From Corylus avellana (Eukaryota > Streptophyta > Magnoliopsida > Fagales > Betulaceae): a stretch of 64,000 nucleotides of DNA. Positions 42,704 to 54,504 of this stretch are shown here, in pieces. The first letter of the stretch is position 1, and the number at the start of each line of letters is the position of its first letter. A program made the translations under genes and the position numbers. The stretch lies in assembly GCF_901000735.1 (NCBI RefSeq), contig NC_081545.1:22970134-23034133 (forward strand), read 5' to 3'. The notes under the pieces are model-generated. The model saw nothing but the letters and a program-made list of their open reading frames with translations. It was not told the origin of the DNA and searched no databases.

Positions 42704-44209
42704 TTCTCATTTTAATTTGTAGAACTAGCAACTAGCAAGAGATTATAGATTAGCAATATTAATAACACCAGTCAACATTAATTAACGAGATTAAAGACAA
42801 ATCACACTTCTATTAATCATTCACACCAAAATGAGTAATTTCGAAACCTATCAAAAGAAAATTGAAAAGCATTCTGTTTTTTACCAGAAAATTAATATTT
42901 CGTCTTATTGGAGACTCCCACAATCAAAACACCTCAGTAGCATTTGTATATTGCCTGGATATTTAAGTGCTTACCAAACTTAAAAATTGACAAAGCCCTT
43001 TTCTAGGGGTTAAAAAGCGGGCACCTTAGTTGGAATCTTTTAAATATGCCATATCACCTTTTTTTTTTTGTTTTGTTTTTCTATGCTCTCGTTAGACCTT
43101 TCATATTCTTGTTTTTTTCTATTGACAATTTTAGTATATATAAAGAGCTTTATTATTATTATTTTTTTTAAGTATTTATAAAGTAGGAGGCCTTACCATT
43201 GAGCCGGCCGCAGCTCGGTTTTATTCTCAATGTTTTCAATTATGTAGTAGAGCTCAAAAAAAAAAAATAAAAAATAATAATAATAATAATAGAGAGTGCT
43301 CCAGTCAGCAACTCTTGTAACTTGCATATCCATTTAATAAAACATGAGGAATGGCAAGACTTTCAATCGACCTAATAATTGCGTATAGGAGTGATAATAT
43401 ATGTTTGTGTGTCGAGTTCGGGTTATATTGAGACATATTTAAAATTATATAGGTTAAATAATTTAACTCGAACACTTTAATTAAAGGGGACAAACCTTTC
43501 AACCTTAATCTTCTAATTAATTTTATATTGAGTTTGTGTCGGATTTATGAGTCATGCATGTTAAAAATTGTTTACCACTATGTCGTGTGTCAGGTTCAAG
43601 TCGTGTCAACACGAATATAAGATTATATAGGTCAACTTTAACCCAACACATTTAATTAAACGAGTCAAACTTTTCAACCGTAATCCTTTAAATTCGTAGT
43701 GAGTACGTGTCGAATTATTGTAACCATAATTTTTGACTTGATCAGTGGAACTCTAATCTTGGAAATTGTCATATCTGTGAAAGTGTCAGATATATGTTAA
43801 CCCAATTCACCTCAAAATATCAATTCTGACAATATCAGAGAAATTTGAGAGTTTTTTATTTCCAGAGTTACGTCGGTGCCGGACCGCCGGTCATTCTTTT
43901 TTGTTTTTGAATATAAAATAGTTAAGAGTAAAATAAAGATTCAACTTGTCATCTCCCTCTTGACAGAAAGAAATGAAAAACTGTCATCTAATTAACATAA
44001 ACAAGTAATCTTAATTGTCATCTACATCTTCGCATTCGAGTAATTTATATTAAACTGCATTGCATGTACTCATGATTTAATTTAGTTATTTATTCTTATG
44101 AAGAAATAATATTATGAACTCCCATCACTATCAAAAAAGCGATCATATAAGCTTTTGTGCCACCTTTGAATATATATTTTGTTAACAGAACTATCCAATT
44201 TCTAAAATA
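42704..44209. other. AT-rich intergenic sequence
   Basis: Two diverged direct repeats of a 'ttaacccaacacatttaattaaacgagtcaaacttttcaaccg'-type block occur around 43440-43520 and 43620-43690. No gene recognised. Confidence 0.4.
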
Positions 44210-45015
44210 GAAAGGTGACGTTTTTTCCACCCCAAAAAAAAAATCAAAAGTGATGTAGTGACGTTTGCATAGCAACATTTTCAAAATGACCTTAAACATT
44301 GTGACTGAATTCAAAATTGGAGACGTGTGAACAGTGAAAATGTCAAGCGACATTTAAGCCCAAATGTCACTTTTTGAAAGGCGACATGTGAATAGTGCCA
44401 ACATCACCTTTGACAAGGCAACATTTAAGCTCAAATGTCACTTTTTGGAAGGCGGTGTGTGAATAGTGCACATTACCTTCTAAAAGGTGACATTGGCACT
44501 ATTCACATGTCGCCTTTTAGAAGGCAACGTGTGAACATGGGCATCACCTTTTTGAAAGGTAACACTTTGCATTGTTCAAATGTCGCTACTCTTAATATGT
44601 ATATATATAACCAAAAATCAAATTATTTTTCTTTAAAAAAAAAAAAAAAAAAAAAGATAGTGGTGCCAATAGTCACCCTTGATCTGCCCAAGGGTGTCTC
44701 GAAAGCCCACCCCCAGGGACATTTAGGGTGGCTCGCGGGCCACCCTCTCCCCCAAGGGTAGCTGTCGATTTGGCAACAAACCAGTGGCAACCCAGCTTTT
44801 ACATATATATAGTTTTATGTGTGTGGATGGAAGAGGGAGAAATTTTGAAGTTTTTGGGTGTGGGTGGTAGCCGTAAACGCAAACTTTGAGCGTTAATATT
44901 TTCAAAATTTGAGACGTTTGAATAGTAACATAACGGTCACGATTCGCTATTCACGCACAAAAGGTGAGCATGAATAGTGTTACCATTTTAGTGGCGTTTT
45001 CCAAAAACATAACTT
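44210..45015. mobile_element. Probable non-autonomous element with multiple GACATTT/GAATAGTG hairpins
   Basis: Short units such as 'ggcgacatgtgaatagtgcc' and 'aagcccaaatgtcacttttt' are repeated in both orientations through 44330-44590, with 'gcgttttccaaaaaca' and 'gacgttttttcc' near the proposed ends. A poly(A) run and a GC-rich 'gggtggctcgcgggccaccc' block interrupt it (44633-44760). The overall limits and class are uncertain. Confidence 0.35.
44380..44514. repeat. Perfect-stem hairpin within the 44.3-kb element
   Basis: The segment starting 'ggcgacatgtgaatagtgcc' (44380-44411) is complementary to 44482-44514 over about 32 bases with one or two mismatches. The loop is about 70 bases and contains further copies of the same units. 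Confidence 0.85.
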
Positions 45016-46450
45016 TTTTTTTTTTGAAACGTTGAACCCAATTTTACAACCATGCATCTAACTGTTTCACTTCTGAGTTTACATCTCAATTCCCACCAAA
45101 TCTCTCCTTTGTTAAAAGGACAAAAAACCAAGTATGTGTTGTTAGATCTTAACTAATTGGAATTAAGTTACATTCCTTGATGGGATGAATAAATTGCAAT
45201 TGCATGCATGCAGGGGGTGGACCTAATCCTAAGGTGGAGGGACGAATGTCCTCCAAAATGTTTACAAATTTGCTTTAAGTATACAAATTTTATAGATTTG
45301 TCCCCTCAAAATAATATTTTTGTCCTATTTTAATTCTTTTTTATTTTTAGTTTTACCTCCCCAAAATAATATTTGATTCCTCTTTTAATTATTATTATTA
45401 TTATTATTATTTTTTTTTTAGTTTTGCCTCCTCTTTCAACATTAAAATACCTAAAATACCCAATTTATTTAATTTCACTCCATATTCTAGTTCGCTTCTA
45501 ACCAAAAACTCAATTTGGTTTGGGACTCTAATTGAATATGTGAAAGGAAAAGCTAAATAGTTGGGTTCTTTAGGTGGCTTTTAACCAACAATCAGTTACC
45601 AATATTTGACATTATTATTATTTGAGGCACAGAGAATTGTTAAGAAAAATGGTCTACACTCAAAAGTATATTTTTTCTTGAACCTTATAGATCGTGTTTA
45701 GTTAGTTGTTTATACTATTGCGTGTTTGTTATGTCGTGAGATTAAATGTAAGACTTCTATACTTTTATTTCATATAAACACACAGAAACACATATAAAGA
45801 GATTATATGTATTTATGTGCTTTTGTACTTATATAAGTCTGTTAATCTCTCCAACCAAAAAAAAAAAATATCAACCTCCCAACGCCACACCTAATTCTAC
45901 CCCTTCATGCATGCGTTTGTGCTTGAAGAGTACTCTTGTGTGCTTTTATAGACCGAGTTGGAGACTAGGGAGTTTTGTTATTCAGAAATGCTACAATGAG
46001 GTGTAAATGATCCAAATCCTAATTGTATGTCTTTTTGTTTGAAGGGCCCAATATTCCGAGGACCCACTTGGGCCTCATTGAAGGCCTATGGGATCTTATC
46101 AACTAAAGGTCATCCCACTGGAACTTGTCTGGCCACATAGACTCGAGAGAAAGCCCAACTCTTTGGTTACTGACATTCCAAAATTGGGAGGGTCTCACGG
46201 AACGCCATGTGGGTGCGACACATCACATCTTTTTTCCCGTATGAATGGGATAAATTGTATATAATCATACAAGGCAACACAATCTACCCTTTATTATCTT
46301 GTTTATTTAAAATTAAAAAAAGAAATATATATAATTTTTTATTTGTTCATCTATTTATTAAATGTAGAGAAATCCTATTTTTTCTTTTTTGGTTTTATTT
46401 TTGTTTGAACATACACGACAAAGATACGTAGATGCATGGATAATGTTTGT
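45016..46450. other. Intergenic sequence, no gene recognised
   Basis: Contains (ATT)n near 45395-45415. 46040-46210 is a less AT-rich block ('gggcccaatattccgaggac', 'gggaggtctcacgg'-like) that may be an old LTR remnant, but no paired copy was found here. Confidence 0.35.
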
Positions 46451-46829
46451 CTAGGCTCCAAACTTAGGGACTTTAGCGGTAGAGATTTGAGCAAGGAAGT
46501 GTTCCGCTACAGAACGTCGTTGGATCTTCCCAGTAGCCGTCTTCGGGAGAGAATCAATTATAAATACCTTTTTCGGGACTTTGAAGCCAGCAAGAGTCTT
46601 CTTGCAAAATCTCAGTACCTCTGCCTCGTCAATCTCTGATCCTTCTCTTCGTATGATTGTACAGTTTATCTGTTAATTACCAAACCAGACAATCAAAACA
46701 AATTATATCTTTGCTTTAACATAATAATTAGTGAAAAATATAAAAAAAGCCTCCTCAAACTAACAGTCATTTGCATAGAACCCCACAATATTAAAAATTG
46801 TTCAAAATCTAACATTTTTCCACGAGGCA

Positions 46830-47205
46830 TGATAGGGACCCAACTTTTTTTCCCAACAAAAGTCAAACTTTTGCCTTATTTTATTTTATTTTTTTAAAAA
46901 TAATAATAAAAAATGAAAAAAATGTCTGAAGCAACCCTATTTATTTTTTGTCTTTCTTTTATTTGGTATTTTTAAAAAAATAAAAAATGGTATTTTTTTT
47001 CATAATAATGTCATTTGTTTTAAGAAAATGTCATTATTATGAAGAAAAATACCATTTTTCATTTAAAAAAAAAATACTAAATAAAAGAAAGGCCAAAATT
47101 AGATAGAGTTGCTTCAGACATTTTTTTTTATTTTTTATTTTGTTTTTTTTTTTTAAAAAAAAATAAAGCAAAAATTAGACTTTTGTTGGGCAAAAAAGTT
47201 GAGCC
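46830..47205. mobile_element. Foldback (hairpin) element in an AAE3 intron
   Basis: 'ggacccaactttttttccca' near 46845 is mirrored by 'gggcaaaaaagttgagcc' near 47185. Further in, 'gtctgaagcaaccctattta' (46924) mirrors 'tagagttgcttcagacattt' (47104), and 'cataataatgtcattt' mirrors 'aaaatgtcattattatg' at the centre (47002-47043). So almost the whole 375-bp unit is self-complementary. No target duplication was determined. Confidence 0.7.
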
Positions 47206-47489
47206 TTTAGCATTTTCTTTTCTCCACCGACTTGACGTGGAAGACACTGATGATGATGACTCATCTACTTTTTTCCACAAGGCAAATTTGTATTCTTCGT
47301 CCTCCTCCACTCGAACAAAGAGGGTACTTTAGGATAGTGATGATTTTTTAATTCTTAATATCTAAATTATTTTATTATCATTGTTTTGTCGTTTATGCAT
47401 ATTTTATAACGATGGAATCACAAACATATAAACAACCTTTTTTTAATTTTTTTTTTATCACAAACCTACAAACAATTATTTTGTTATGC

Positions 47490-47716
47490 GAAATGCTACA
47501 GTAAAATAAAAAAATTATTTTTGGACCATAAAAATTTTAGGTAATAATAGATTATAGGCCTCATCAATGGGTAGAGCCATAAAAGCCTATGGTGGCAATA
47601 GGCCACAAGTTCCATCAATAGATAAAATTACAACAACTATGAATAAAACTTACAGCCTCTTACCACTTAAAATTTTTATGGGCCAAAATATATCTTTTTG
47701 TCATAGATGCTGTTTC
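47490..47716. mobile_element. Mutator-type MITE related to 1137-1314, in an AAE3 intron
   Basis: The left end gaaatgctacagtaaaataa and the complement of the right end (gaaacagcatctatgacaaa) form an imperfect inverted repeat. It shares 'ggtaataatagattataggc', 'tcaatgggtagagcca' and 'tttatgggccaaaa' blocks with the MITE at 1137-1314. No clear 9-bp duplication was seen. Confidence 0.65.
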
Positions 47717-48313
47717 TGGCATACGTTTCCAACATTCCATTACACCATGGCCATGGGTGATGGGGCCATATCAATTATCAACAAACAAACAGTGATATGT
47801 ACGTGCATGCCACTGTCAACGGCTTCACGCAAATTCTCTTTTGGGTTGATGAACACAACAACAACATCAAGAAAAAAAAAGAAACAAAAAAAAAAAAGGA
47901 CTGTACTACTTGTTAATCTTATTACCTCTTCGCCGTATTTGTCATCAGGGACCCCGAAGGCAACTCCTTGAGCAATTTCAGGATGAGACAAAAGTACTGC
48001 ATCCACCTCAATCGGTGATATTTTCTCCCCTGCAATTATAATAATAATAATCATCATGATATTGGAGTAATATTATAGAGAAATCTCAAAAAATTTACCT
48101 CCACAATTAATGAGCTCCTTGATCCGGCCAACAAGATGCAAATACCCGTTTGAATCAAAGTACGTACCCGAGATCGCCCGTGTGAAACCACCCAAACCGA
48201 AAAGCGGTCTTGTTAGCCTCCGGGTTATTTTTGTAACCCATGGCCACAGTTGGTCCCCTTATACACACCTCCCCGCTTATCTCAACCTCTTGAGTCACCC
48301 CATTCTCATCCAA

Positions 48314-48413
48314 NNNNNNNNNNNNNNNNNNNNNNNNNNNNNNNNNNNNNNNNNNNNNNNNNNNNNNNNNNNNNNNNNNNNNNNNNNNNNNNNNNNNNNN
48401 NNNNNNNNNNNNN
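48314..48413. other. Assembly gap, exactly 100 N
   Basis: The round length suggests a gap of unknown size. AAE3 coding sequence ends at its left edge and LINE sequence starts in mid-ORF at its right edge. Confidence 0.95.
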
Positions 48414-49975
48414 ATTGTTTTAACAAAGCCCAACTTGCCAAGCAATGTTGGCAGTTGTGGAAGGAGGAAAACAGCCTTATTGCTAGAATTTTGAAGGCGA
48501 AGTATTATCCAACTAGTTCCGTCCTAGAGGCACAAGTGGGAAACAAACTTTCGTTTGCATGGAGAAGCATTCAAAGCACTTTGTCACTTGTAAAAGAGGG
48601 CTTAATTTGGAGAATTGGGAATGGGGCCAGTGTGCACATCTATGGCGACAAATGGCTTCCTACACATAGTACCTATTGTGTCCAATCTCCCTAAAAACCA
48701 TTGGCAGCAGACGCAAGGGTCTGTAATTTTAATTGACCCAGAAGCCCATTGGTGGAAGCAAACTTTATTGGAGGAGATTTTCAGCCCAGAAGAGGTGCGG
48801 GTGATTCAGAGTATTCCAATTAGCTTAAGTAATCAGCCTGATATCCAAATCTGGAGAGGCTCTACTAAGGGAGAATTCTATGTAAGAAGTGCCTACCACA
48901 TAGCAAAGGAGTAGGAATCATTATATTCTGCTGAGTGCTCAAGGAGAGTTGATGGGAGTGATATATGGAGAAGGCTGTGGCAACCGAGTATCCCAATTAA
49001 ACTCCTGGAAGAATTTCTTTTGGCGGGCATGTCACAATCTACTGCCCACACGGGATAACTTGGTGAGGAGGAAAGTAATCAATGATCCATCATGCCCTTT
49101 CTGTGAGACAGAAGCTGAAACTACTTTCCATGTTCTCTGGGGATGCATCGCAGCAAGGGATACTTGGGGGGTTAGTGAGAAGATTTTCCAGAAAAGTTGT
49201 TTTCCCACTTCTGATTTTTTCCAGGTTGCTGAAGGCATTTTTAACAAAGGGGTGGGAAATGAAATTGAGATTTTTATCGAAACTGCTCGGCGGCTTTGGT
49301 TCAGAAGAAACAAATGGATGCACGAAGGGGTTTTCACACACCCCACTGACCTCGTGCTTGCGGTTGGGGAAGCAGTAGATGAAGTCAAGCAGGTTAATAT
49401 GGCCAGTTCACCAAAGCATTTTCTTCAGGTGGAGGCCCAGCAACAATGGAAGAAACCACCTGAGGGGTGGTTTAAAGTAAATTGTGACGCTGCCCTTGAT
49501 CTGAGGCTTGGCCGGATCGGAGTGGGTGTTTTGGTGAGAGATCATGAAGGCCGGGTAACGGCTAGAAGAAGTGTCACGAAGTCTGGTTTCCTGGAACCCA
49601 CTGCAGCTGAGGCCATGGCTTTGTTTGAAGGTGTTCGGTTTTGTAAGGATTTGGGCATTCACAGTATAATAGTGGAAGGTCATGCTCAAGTAGTAATCAA
49701 TGCCATTCAGGCAAGGGACCCGACGTGCAGTAAATTCGACCAGCTTGTGGACGATACCAGGTCTCTCCCAAGCGATTTTTCTAGATGGCAAATCAGCTAT
49801 GTGAGCAGGAATGCCAATAATGGGGCCCACAAACTTGCCAAGGAGGCCACAAGAATGATCATGGATCACATTTGGAATCTTTCAATTCCGGACTGTATCT
49901 CTGATCTTGTTTCAACTAAGCTCTCTGCTCATGTTGATTGATTTATTATGAATAAGATTACTCAAAAAAAAAATT
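48414..49975 (+). mobile_element. LINE retrotransposon 2, left side lost in gap
   Basis: Corresponds to position 33865 onward of LINE 1, at high identity (about 95% by eye), and ends 'tttattatgaataagattactc' plus a short A run. The frame is broken by a one-base insertion near 48728, a TAG at 48911-48913 and a 4-base insertion (atta) near 48994. The downstream part (48997-49941) is open, with zf-RVT 'CPFCETEAETTFHVLWGC' (Cys retained) and RNase H 'NCDAAL', 'AEAMAL' and 'EGHAQVV', where the usual catalytic Asp is His. It is the same subfamily as LINE 1 but carries its own lesions. Confidence 0.88.
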
Positions 49976-49976
49976 T

Positions 49977-50241
49977 TATAGCGGGTTTGTTAAATACCCT
50001 CCCACCCCCAAATACTATTCATCTCACTTTTTTCAAAAAATAAACATTAAAATATTATCATTTTTTTATATCATATTATTTACTTTTTATTATTATTCAA
50101 ATAAAAAATTCACTACAAAACAAATATTTTTTTATTGTTTTAATACTACTTCTATATCGGTTATTACTCTATTTTTTTTTTTTTCAACAACTAATTTAGG
50201 ACGTGATATGGTATTTTTACCAAATAACGCCTATGCATATA
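49977..50241. mobile_element. Probable MITE related to 15214-15487
   Basis: The left end tagcgggtttgttaaatacc is an imperfect complement of the right end, ggtatttttaccaaataacgcc. 'actattcatctcacttttt' and 'attcactacaaaac' blocks have complements in the element at 15214-15487. No duplication was resolved. Confidence 0.42.
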
Positions 50242-50752
50242 TCCTACTACGCTGACATGGTTATGACAATTCAGCTTTAATTTATTATTATTATTATTAT
50301 TCTTCACAATAGATGGATGGTGAAAGGGTGTGTCGTGATGTAATTTGCATTTCCCAAGTCAATAAATGTGTGGGAGCACATATGTCTTTGCGTTTTTAAT
50401 TGGGGTCAGAGGCCAATTTTCCACCGACAGGAAATTGGAGGTTTTTACTGCAAACAATAAAAGTTTGACTACTTGAGAGATTTTTTTGCATTAATTATCA
50501 TTATTGAACGTTCCTCTCTTTAAATGGAGCCGCCTGGACGGATAAAACCTACTTAGAATTGAATTATATGACCTTCGAATTGAATTATATGATCTTCGAA
50601 TTCAACTCCTACAGTGACTTCATCACTGAAAATTACTTCTTCAGTTATTTTTATTCCTATTTCCTACGACAACCAAATGGAAATAAACTCCTATGACTAG
50701 ATAAAAGATAAACTTCTAGTCTCCTACGCCCCGATCCATATTTTCAGCCAAA
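50242..50752. other. Intergenic sequence, no gene recognised
   Basis: Contains an (ATT)n tract at 50281-50300 and a doubled 'gaattgaattatatgaccttc' block at 50558 and 50579. Confidence 0.4.
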
Positions 50753-50761
50753 ATAATTAAA

Positions 50762-51378
50762 GGAGGAAGTTCATATATTCCTATCAAATTACCACTCAAT
50801 TAACAATGTCTCTTTAAATTTTTAATTGTGACATTGTCCAGCCCCCCAAACTACTAAAACTTGTCAATATTTTTTCTAATAACGAAACTACCCTTAGTAA
50901 AATAAAAAAAATTAAAAAAAACTAAAACTTCTAGAAAAACCCAAAAACTAAAAAAATATATATATTAAATCCAATGGGTGGCCAAATTTAAAAATTAAAA
51001 AAATAAATAAAAATTTTCATTTAAAAAAATAAAAATAAATTCGTTTTTTTAAAACTAAAATTAAAAAAATTAAATAAAAGTTTAAGTTTTTTTTTTTTTT
51101 TTTAGAAAAATTTGTTTAAAAACATCGTTAAAAAAATAATAATAATCATTTTAAAAAATATTCATTTTAAAAAAAAATTTAAAAATTATATATATATATT
51201 AAATTTATAGAGGTATTTTTGTCTTATTGAGAAATCTATAAGAGTATTTTTATCTTTTTGCTAACTTTGGGAGACATTGACAATGTTTTGGTAATTTAAG
51301 ACGGACATTGTTATAATTAAAAGTTTAGAGGGGACATTGTCATAATTAAATGTTTGAGAGATTATGTGGACTTTACCC
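50762..51378. mobile_element. Long-TIR MITE, second copy, with exact 9-bp target duplication
   Basis: Same family as 1654-2290. Both halves carry 'acaatgtctc' and 'gacattgtcataattaaa' type blocks in opposite orientation, and the outer ends are ggaggaagttcatatattcc and the complement of atgtggactttaccc. The flanks are ataattaaa at 50753-50761 and 51379-51387, an exact 9-bp duplication that fits Mutator-type insertion. No coding capacity. Confidence 0.85.
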
Positions 51379-51387
51379 ATAATTAAA

Positions 51388-52006
51388 CTAAAAAGACTCC
51401 TTGTGTATGCAATATAGTTCTTCACGTCATCTCATAACAGTATTGTATATTGTTTCAAAAAAATAAAAAAATAAATAACAGTATTATATATAAATCAAGT
51501 AGGCCAGGATTTGTATTATATTGTAGCTGACTTTGAGCCATTACAAAAGAAGCAATATATAGGTTCAACCCTTTACCCTTTGAAGTCCCGACTGAAAGGG
51601 AGTTTCGGTGATTTCACTTTCTTGTTCCCTCGGCATCCAAAAAAAATAGAGAGTTTTCTTTTTTTGTTGTTTTTTTTTTTAAGTATTATTAATGTGAAAG
51701 TAAGATTTTAGTATATTATAATTCTTCTGTAAATATAAGTCTGTTAAGCCGAAGGTCATAAATCCTACATTTATTTGGTCGCACAAATAAAGTAGATTAC
51801 CAATGATATGCAAACATAGTAAAATAGTAATGAGATATTGATTTGGTATATAACATTACCCTTTAATTTATTGGAACCCATGTTAATCATCTAGATTCTA
51901 GATTATTCTTTCTCACAACGGGAACATGAAAAGTAAAGCCGCCAAGACCATAATATAGATAAAATGGACAAATTGGAGTGCAAAATAATGAAAATTGCTG
52001 ATGAGG
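51388..52006. other. Intergenic sequence, no gene recognised
   Basis: AT-rich, with no recognisable coding content. It ends at the CACTA terminus at 52007. Confidence 0.4.
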
Positions 52007-52375
52007 CACTACAAAAAAAAGGATATTTTTTGATGTGGCAAAGAGTAACTTATGTTTGCCATGTCAAAACATATTGACGTGTCGAAAAAGACACGTCAAC
52101 AAAGATATTTTTGACGTGGTGCATTGTAATACGTCAAAAAAAATTAACATTAATTTTGATATAAAAAAATATGCATTAAAAAACAATTAATGTTAATTGA
52201 CATAAAAAATTAATTTTTATTGTCATTAGTATAAATTATAGTTTATTATCATTAGTATAAATTACTTACTATATATGTATGCGTGTATATATATATATAT
52301 ATATATTGTGTACCAATTAATATAATTATTACATGCAAGCATATAATTCAACCATTTCATTAATATTAATTTGAA

Positions 52376-52411
<36 letters not shown>

Positions 52412-52796
52412 TGCATGCATAAATCGATCAGTCTAGTAAGTAATATTAATATGATAGCTAGCCATATTATTTTTAAAAAAATATATAAAACATACTTGAT
52501 ACATTTATTTTATAAGACCCGCAAACCTCACATGAACTCGATAAACACAACATATGTGGTCGATCACATTGATACATCTAATTATCTATACATCTAGAAT
52601 ATTAATTTATTTATTCTCTAATTAATTGTAATTGGATAATGTGTTATATAAGAGGAAAAAATTATATGATAGAATAAATATAATATTAATATAAATTATA
52701 TGATAGAGTAAATATAATTTAATATATAATTTTAATAAAATTAAAATGAATATAATTTACAATAATTTAAATAATATAATATATCTAATTATTATT

Positions 52797-52896
52797 NNNN
52801 NNNNNNNNNNNNNNNNNNNNNNNNNNNNNNNNNNNNNNNNNNNNNNNNNNNNNNNNNNNNNNNNNNNNNNNNNNNNNNNNNNNNNNNNNNNNNNNN
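52797..52896. other. Assembly gap, exactly 100 N
   Basis: Lies inside the CACTA element, beside a TA tract (52897-52930). Size unknown. Confidence 0.95.
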
Positions 52897-52934
<38 letters not shown>

Positions 52935-53261
52935 GTAAAGATATATAAATAGCTCTAGATATGTCGCTTTAGCGTAACTCATCAACCCGATGCAGTGAGG
53001 TGTGTTGTTTTTTGCTCGCAATTCCTTCATCTTTGCAGCAAACTCCTACATGTGTATCACTCTTAAAATGTCAAGCCTAACCCAATTATAATTAATGAAA
53101 CTAAACAATTATAATTAATTCCACTAGCCAATTGCTCATTTTGTCTTCCTATTCAAATATATTCATATATTTTTTTACTATATGGACAATAATCAACAAT
53201 GAGAGATTGATCATCACAAGTTTATGAACAAATTAAAGCAAACCAATCAAGAAGACATATT

Positions 53262-54248
53262 CTAAAAACATTCCGGACAAACCTGATTTTTCAGGTCACA
53301 CCATCTCGCCAACAAGACATTCAAGTCCTCGGCGTCGTATTTCCTAATGGCAGCCTCACCCATTCTCGCCTGCACTGAGTCTGGAGTATCGCCCTCCTTG
53401 ATTTTTAACTTGCGTTTTACAGCGTGTCTCCAACTCTTCAGCTTCGAGCCCATATCTCTGAAAGCGTCTCTTTTAATCGCCTGAAGATCGTATTCAGGCG
53501 GCATGTAGAACTGAGTCTACATATATACCAAGTAAAAATTAGGCGTATAATTGCACACATTAACAACGTTTAAAATATTAAAAAAACACATGCGAAAATA
53601 TGAGAAAAAAATTTAACCATACCATCAAGGCGTCCCATACATCTTCCTTCGCACGGGGATGTACATGCTCCCATTCATCCCGGAGCCTAACATAAGTCTC
53701 GGCCCTTATGACATTGCCGGTCTCCCTTCTGAATTTCATCCCACTAAATCCTACGGGCTGCCACGCCTTATTGTACTCGCAGACGATTTTTTGCCCTGGG
53801 GGGACCTTCTACTTCTTGTTCGATGGTGGGATGTCCACCACCTGAAATTGGGTGCTGCCGTCTCCCCCGATCCCTAACACATTAATAATTGCAAATTTTA
53901 ATTGTTTGAAATTTAATAGTAACTACGTAGAATTAAATTGTTTGAAATTTAATGTTTAAATTTTATACATATTCAATATGGGTATTTAAAGCATATATAC
54001 TTACTTATTGTCCGGAGCTGGCGAATGCCCAACTCTTCTGGGGGATCAGCAGCCTCCAAGTTCCCTGAGCCATCATCCGCGTCCTCCCCATAATACTGTG
54101 TCTCGCTATCATCTGGAGGCGATGGCTCACTGTATGGGATACTCGTGTTCAACTCAGGGAGAAACATCCTCTCTACCTCACCATGCTCACATACCCCCAA
54201 CTCGCTCATGGTAGGATATTGTCTTCCAAGATCATATGATGCATCCAT
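53262..54248 (-). pseudogene. CACTA second gene: Transposase_24 / TNPA-like protein
   Basis: Three exon-like pieces in transcription order. 53998-54248 reads 'MDASYDLGRQYPTMSELGVC' with an acidic Pro/Ser/Asp-rich tail up to a GTAAGT donor. 53635-53875 reads 'FQVVDIPPSNKK', an in-frame TAG, then 'PPGQKIVCEYNKAWQPVGFS' and 'YVRLRDEWEHVHPRAKEDVW'. 53283-53520 reads 'MPPEYDLQAIKRDAFRDMGS', 'SWRHAVKRKLKIKEGDTPD' and 'LLARWCDLKNQ'. The final piece fits the plant Transposase_24 (Ptta/En-Spm) domain, which binds subterminal motifs. The internal TAG shows decay. Confidence 0.65.
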
Positions 54249-54504
54249 GTGATACGGAACCTGCTAAGACCCTTCCCCATGCACAGGAAGTAAGGGTCTA
54301 TACCCCTGGTCGTCTATCTGTATGGACCCCCGTCGTCTACTCTTCCCCCTCGTACTTATATTAACCTGCAAAACACATAATATACCCAATTAATTATGTA
54401 TATAATAGATAAAAAATGCACTACAATAATCAATCAATATATAAAGAAATAACATTAAATATGTCAAAATAATGTGAACTATATATATTATTAAAGTTTT
54501 AAAT

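Larger units (their letters stand above)
46451..48313 (-). pseudogene. AAE3: AAE3-like oxalate-CoA ligase (4-coumarate-CoA ligase-like), 3' part, frameshifted
   Basis: Three minus-strand exons. 48099-48313 (cut by the gap) reads '[20 protein letters not shown]' and '[11 protein letters not shown]', then, after a 4-bp GTAC duplication, resumes as '[20 protein letters not shown]'. 47926-48029 reads 'GEKISPIEVDAVLLSHPEIA' and 'VPDDKYGEE'. 46451-46669 reads 'REGSEIDEAEVLRFCKKTLA', 'FKVPKKVFI', 'LPKTATGKIQRR' and ends 'KVPKFGA' stop. The GWFHTGD block, GRIKELI hinge and PKTATGKIQRR lysine motif are the C-terminal domain of adenylate-forming ligases, and the pattern fits the AAE3 class that makes oxalyl-CoA. 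All splice sites look intact. The duplication shifts the frame in the first of these exons, and the N-terminal AMP-binding region is not found in the window. Confidence 0.85.

Noticed and set aside
46040..46210. GC-balanced block considered as a solo LTR
   Set aside because: No flanking duplication or second copy could be found in the window.
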